Assembly (NCBI RefSeq): GCF_015910535.1
Contig: NZ_JACBJG010000001.1
Location: 62,001-126,000 of the forward strand
Length of the DNA: 64,000 bases
Direction of reading: 5' to 3'
DNA from: Saccharomonospora sp. NB11
Lineage (GTDB): Bacteria; Actinomycetota; Actinomycetes; Mycobacteriales; Pseudonocardiaceae
Notes under the pieces: generated by a model
Told to the model about the DNA's origin: nothing
The model's input: only the letters and a program-made list of their open reading frames with translations
The model's database searches: none
Shown: positions 60,888 through 64,000 of the stretch, piece after piece
Numbering within the stretch: the stretch's first letter is position 1
Layout: every line of letters starts with the position of its first letter
Made by a program: the position numbers and the translations under genes

Positions 60888-61721
60888 ATGAACCTCGAAC
60901 CGACGCATCCTTTGACGCGCGTCCCGTTCCCTTTGAAGGGCAAGTCCGCTGTCGTGACCGGGGTCAGCCGCCGCGCGGGGATCGGGTACGCCATCGCATG
61001 CAGACTCGCCGCGTACGGGGCCAACGTGTTCTGTCACCACTTCTCCCCACATGATGCCGAGCAGGAGTGGGGCAGCGACGACATCACCGCTGTCCTCGAC
61101 GGCGTTCGATCACACGCCGTGGGCGATGCACGCGTTGCTGACCTCCACGCCGATCTGGCTGACCCAAACGCCGCCGAGCAGGTGATCGACGCAGCCGTGG
61201 GCGAGTTCGGCCACGTCGATGCATTGGTCTGCAATCAAGCGCTAACAGGATCCGACGGCCCCATCGGTGAGTTGAGTGCCGCGGATCTCGACCGACACTG
61301 GGCAGTCGACGCGCGCGCATCGATTCTGCTCACCCAGTCCTTCGCTACACATCACTCCCCAGGGAGTCCGGCGTCAATCGTCTTCCTCACATCAGGCCAG
61401 GACCTTGGCCCGATGCCCGGCGAAGTCGCATACGCGGCAGCCAAGTCCGCGATCGCCGGAGTCACGACGACGATCGCCGATCAACTCGCCGATGACAACA
61501 TTCGGGTCAACACGATCAATCCAGGCCCCGTCGACACTGGTTATCTCACCGACGACATGTGGCAGTTCGTCAAGCCCATGTTCCCGTTCGGGCGATACGG
61601 ACAGCCGGATGACCCGGCGCGCCTCATCGCGTGGCTCGTAACCGACGAGGCATCGTGGCTCACAGGCCAGATCATCAATACCGAGGGTGGGTTCGGACGC
61701 TGGCGTCCCCGCGGAAGCTGA
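60888..61721 (+). CDS. Short-chain dehydrogenase/reductase (SDR) family oxidoreductase
   Basis: 277 aa. The dinucleotide motif is VVTGVSRRAGIG (TGxxxxxGIG form), followed by LVCNQAL (NxAG-like) and the catalytic YAAAK with the preceding Ser in IVFLTSG. The C-terminal region GPVDTGYLTDDMW and LTGQIINTEGGFGRW is typical of FabG-like enzymes. Substrate unknown. GC and codon use are lower than in neighbouring genes, and the gene lies inside the repeat-bounded segment, so it was probably acquired. Confidence 0.85.
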   Translation: MNLEPTHPLTRVPFPLKGKSAVVTGVSRRAGIGYAIACRLAAYGANVFCHHFSPHDAEQEWGSDDITAVLDGVRSHAVGDARVADLHADLADPNAAEQVIDAAVGEFGHVDALVCNQALTGSDGPIGELSAADLDRHWAVDARASILLTQSFATHHSPGSPASIVFLTSGQDLGPMPGEVAYAAAKSAIAGVTTTIADQLADDNIRVNTINPGPVDTGYLTDDMWQFVKPMFPFGRYGQPDDPARLIAWLVTDEASWLTGQIINTEGGFGRWRPRGS

Positions 61722-61735
61722 ACTCCGAAGAGAAT

Positions 61736-62083
61736 CTATCTAGCCTTTTTTGACTTCTCCCGGGGAGGCTCATAGACCGCGCCCAGACCAACGGCTGCCA
61801 GAGCTACGACAAAAGCCCCAACCACTCCGGTCACAAGAATAATCAACCAGAACAGCACTGCAGTGTCTTGGATCGCGATCGCGATAGAAACTAGTCCATA
61901 AACGATGGCCCCGCCTACGAGCGCAATGAAGATCAGCGCCGCAACGTTGCCCGCATTGAGCTTACGAGTCGGACGGTGCGTCTCTCGTTCCTTGAGCAAT
62001 TGCGCCTCACTCGCGATAAGCATGTCCATGTGCGTGAGTGCATCCGGAACGTCCTCCAGCTTCTGTCGGATGTCCGCGTGCAA
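61736..62083 (-). CDS. Small two-helix membrane protein of the acquired segment
   Basis: 115 aa from TTG 62083 (GAGG seven bases upstream). A helical charged N-terminus (IRQKLEDVPDALTHMDMLI, ASEAQLLKERETHRP) precedes two membrane helices (VAALIFIALVGGAIVYGLVS; VLFWLIILVTGVVGAFVVALAA) and a basic tail, EPPREKSKKAR. It has some likeness in layout to SLATT or holin-like small membrane proteins but is not recognised. Base composition is clearly lower in GC than the chromosome around it. Convergent with the SDR gene (14 bases). Confidence 0.6.
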   Translation of the reverse strand: MHADIRQKLEDVPDALTHMDMLIASEAQLLKERETHRPTRKLNAGNVAALIFIALVGGAIVYGLVSIAIAIQDTAVLFWLIILVTGVVGAFVVALAAVGLGAVYEPPREKSKKAR

Positions 62084-62215
62084 AGCAATCCTCTTCGCAA
62101 GTCAGCCGCTAATCTCGCCCCGTAACAGTGGGCCCACGACAACGGTCAGAACAGCAACCGAGATTGCGCTCCATAACTGGATCACATGCGCTCCAGACGT
62201 TAGACCAGAACCTGG

Positions 62216-63298
<1,083 letters not shown>

Positions 63299-63334
63299 GA
63301 CTCGCCAGTGTACGGGTCGAGTTCGCGGAGCGGG

Positions 63335-63592
63335 TCAGTCGTCCCCACCGCCGTCGTCACCTTCGCCGCCCTGACCGTCCTCGTCGTCCCCGACGTCGTT
63401 GCCGGGGCCGTTCTCCTCCTGCTGGTTCTCCTGCTGTTGTCGCTCCTGCTGCTGGTCGTTCTGGTAACCGCCACCGCCGTCGCGCGTGTCGTCGCACGCG
63501 GTGGCGGCGAAGCCGGAGGCGACCAGGGCCACGGCAGCCGCCGTACCGGCCAGCGCCCTCCGCAGCGGACCTCGACGCGTGCGTTCGGTCAT
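63335..63592 (-). CDS. Small lipoprotein with Gln/acidic low-complexity tail
   Basis: 85 aa. A basic start and helix (RRALAGTAAAVALVASGFAATAC) gives a lipobox-like TAC at about residue 33. The mature part is low complexity: Gln-rich (NDQQQERQQQENQQEEN) and then Asp/Gly/Glu-rich (GNDVGDDEDGQGGEGDDGGGDD). No domain. It lies upstream of ychF by 36 bases. It might be a surface polymer-like spacer or cation binder. The ATG at 63592 is the plausible start, since the longer frame runs through a repeat. Confidence 0.6.
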   Translation of the reverse strand: MTERTRRGPLRRALAGTAAAVALVASGFAATACDDTRDGGGGYQNDQQQERQQQENQQEENGPGNDVGDDEDGQGGEGDDGGGDD

Positions 63593-63685
63593 ACGTCCGA
63601 CGGTAGGGGCGCCTGGGGCACCCCGCAGTGCGGCTCCTGCACGCGTCTTGCGGTCACCTGCACGCATGTCGGCGTCGTGCGGCGC

Positions 63686-63716
63686 GGACACGCGTGCACA
63701 ACTCGCGGACACGCCG
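63686..63716. repeat. Dispersed intergenic repeat, third copy of the GCGGACACGCCG element
   Basis: GGACACGCGTGCACA-ACTC-GCGGACACGCCG, matching the elements at 39185-39283 except for a few bases. It lies in the divergent promoter region between the small lipoprotein and the Ada-like gene. Confidence 0.65.
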
Positions 63717-63768
63717 CCGTGTCCGATTTCCGCCAGTCGGGGCGCGTGCCAGGTGGGACGATCGCAGC

Positions 63769-64000
63769 ATGACGCACGTCGAGACGGCCGGCTCCGGACT
63801 GTGGAGGGACACCGAGCGCTGCTATCGCGCGGTGGCGTCTCGGGACGCGCGGTTCGACGGCCAGTTCGTCACGGCTGTCCGCACCACACGCATCTACTGC
63901 AGGCCGTCGTGCCCGGCCTTGACCCCGAAGCGCCAGAACGTGGAGTTCTTCCCCACGGCCGCCGCAGCGCAGTCGCGGGGATATCGCGCGTGCAAGCGGT
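63769..64000 (+). CDS. Ada-like DNA repair protein, N-terminal part (cut by window edge)
   Basis: 77 codons are visible. [65 protein letters not shown] (quoted by parts: [20 protein letters not shown] and [20 protein letters not shown]) matches the zinc/methyl-acceptor domain of Ada. There the first Cys takes the methyl from DNA phosphotriesters. The continuation past the edge is likely AraC-type HTH and/or an AlkA glycosylase domain, as in actinobacterial AlkA fusions. Divergent from the small lipoprotein. Confidence 0.9.
   Translation, partial: MTHVETAGSGLWRDTERCYRAVASRDARFDGQFVTAVRTTRIYCRPSCPALTPKRQNVEFFPTAAAAQSRGYRACKR

Overview
The window is high-GC actinobacterial chromosome. Most of it is gene-dense housekeeping sequence with short gaps and many ATGA, GTGA or TGATG stop/start overlaps. 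Gene content and order point to the Pseudonocardiaceae (Saccharomonospora or a close relative; this is inference). The main clues are mtrA-mtrB-lpqB, the block manA - SIS protein - Trm112 - phosphomannomutase - DUF3499 - Rv3259-like protein - whiB2, typA next to an lpqW-like gene, mycothiol deacetylase mshB, secA1 beside an Rv3235-family gene, and an EspG/PPE-like/DUF3558 operon. I see no rRNA, no convincing tRNA, no CRISPR array and no transposase.

Layout. 1-11 kb: a cut hydrolase gene, an SRAP DNA-damage protein, rsgA, a lipoprotein, pruA, a DUF6912 gene coupled to a WS/DGAT-like acyltransferase with a changed active site, a SpoU methyltransferase, and a four-gene operon of type VII secretion accessory proteins. 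11-26 kb: Rv3235-like gene, secA1, hpf, comF, the lpqB-mtrB-mtrA envelope two-component system, tmk, a large membrane protein with a lipase-like tail, a LASTG cell-wall protein and a CDF metal transporter. 26-37 kb: mannose/GDP-mannose supply genes, whiB2, a site-2 protease and mshB. 37-48 kb: an oligopeptide ABC transporter split over two convergent units, the lpqW-like lipoprotein and typA. 48-53 kb: a thiamine ABC transporter behind a TPP riboswitch that appears to hide the ribosome binding site in a hairpin. 53-59 kb: small membrane proteins, a phosphotransferase, a two-component system bracketed by two aspartate-rich exported proteins, an ArsR/SRPBCC pair with a clear operator, and an RCC1-repeat protein.

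The accessory hot spot is 59.9-62.3 kb, at the 3' end of ychF. Three copies of the ychF tail (reading EFRFNV-stop) lie in direct orientation at 60.06, 60.76 and 62.22 kb. They separate a Doc/ribbon-helix-helix toxin-antitoxin module from a lower-GC segment with an SDR gene and a two-TM protein. The copies differ at synonymous positions. This is what repeated site-specific integration into a coding-gene end would leave, with each element restoring the frame. No integrase is visible, so the mechanism remains inferred. A truncated SRPBCC-like fragment sits at the outer edge.

Other cross-cutting observations: at least seven genes have a TANNNT box 6-8 nt before the start codon and no Shine-Dalgarno, which suggests leaderless mRNAs; and an intergenic repeat family built on GCGGACACGCCG occurs at 39.2 and 63.7 kb.
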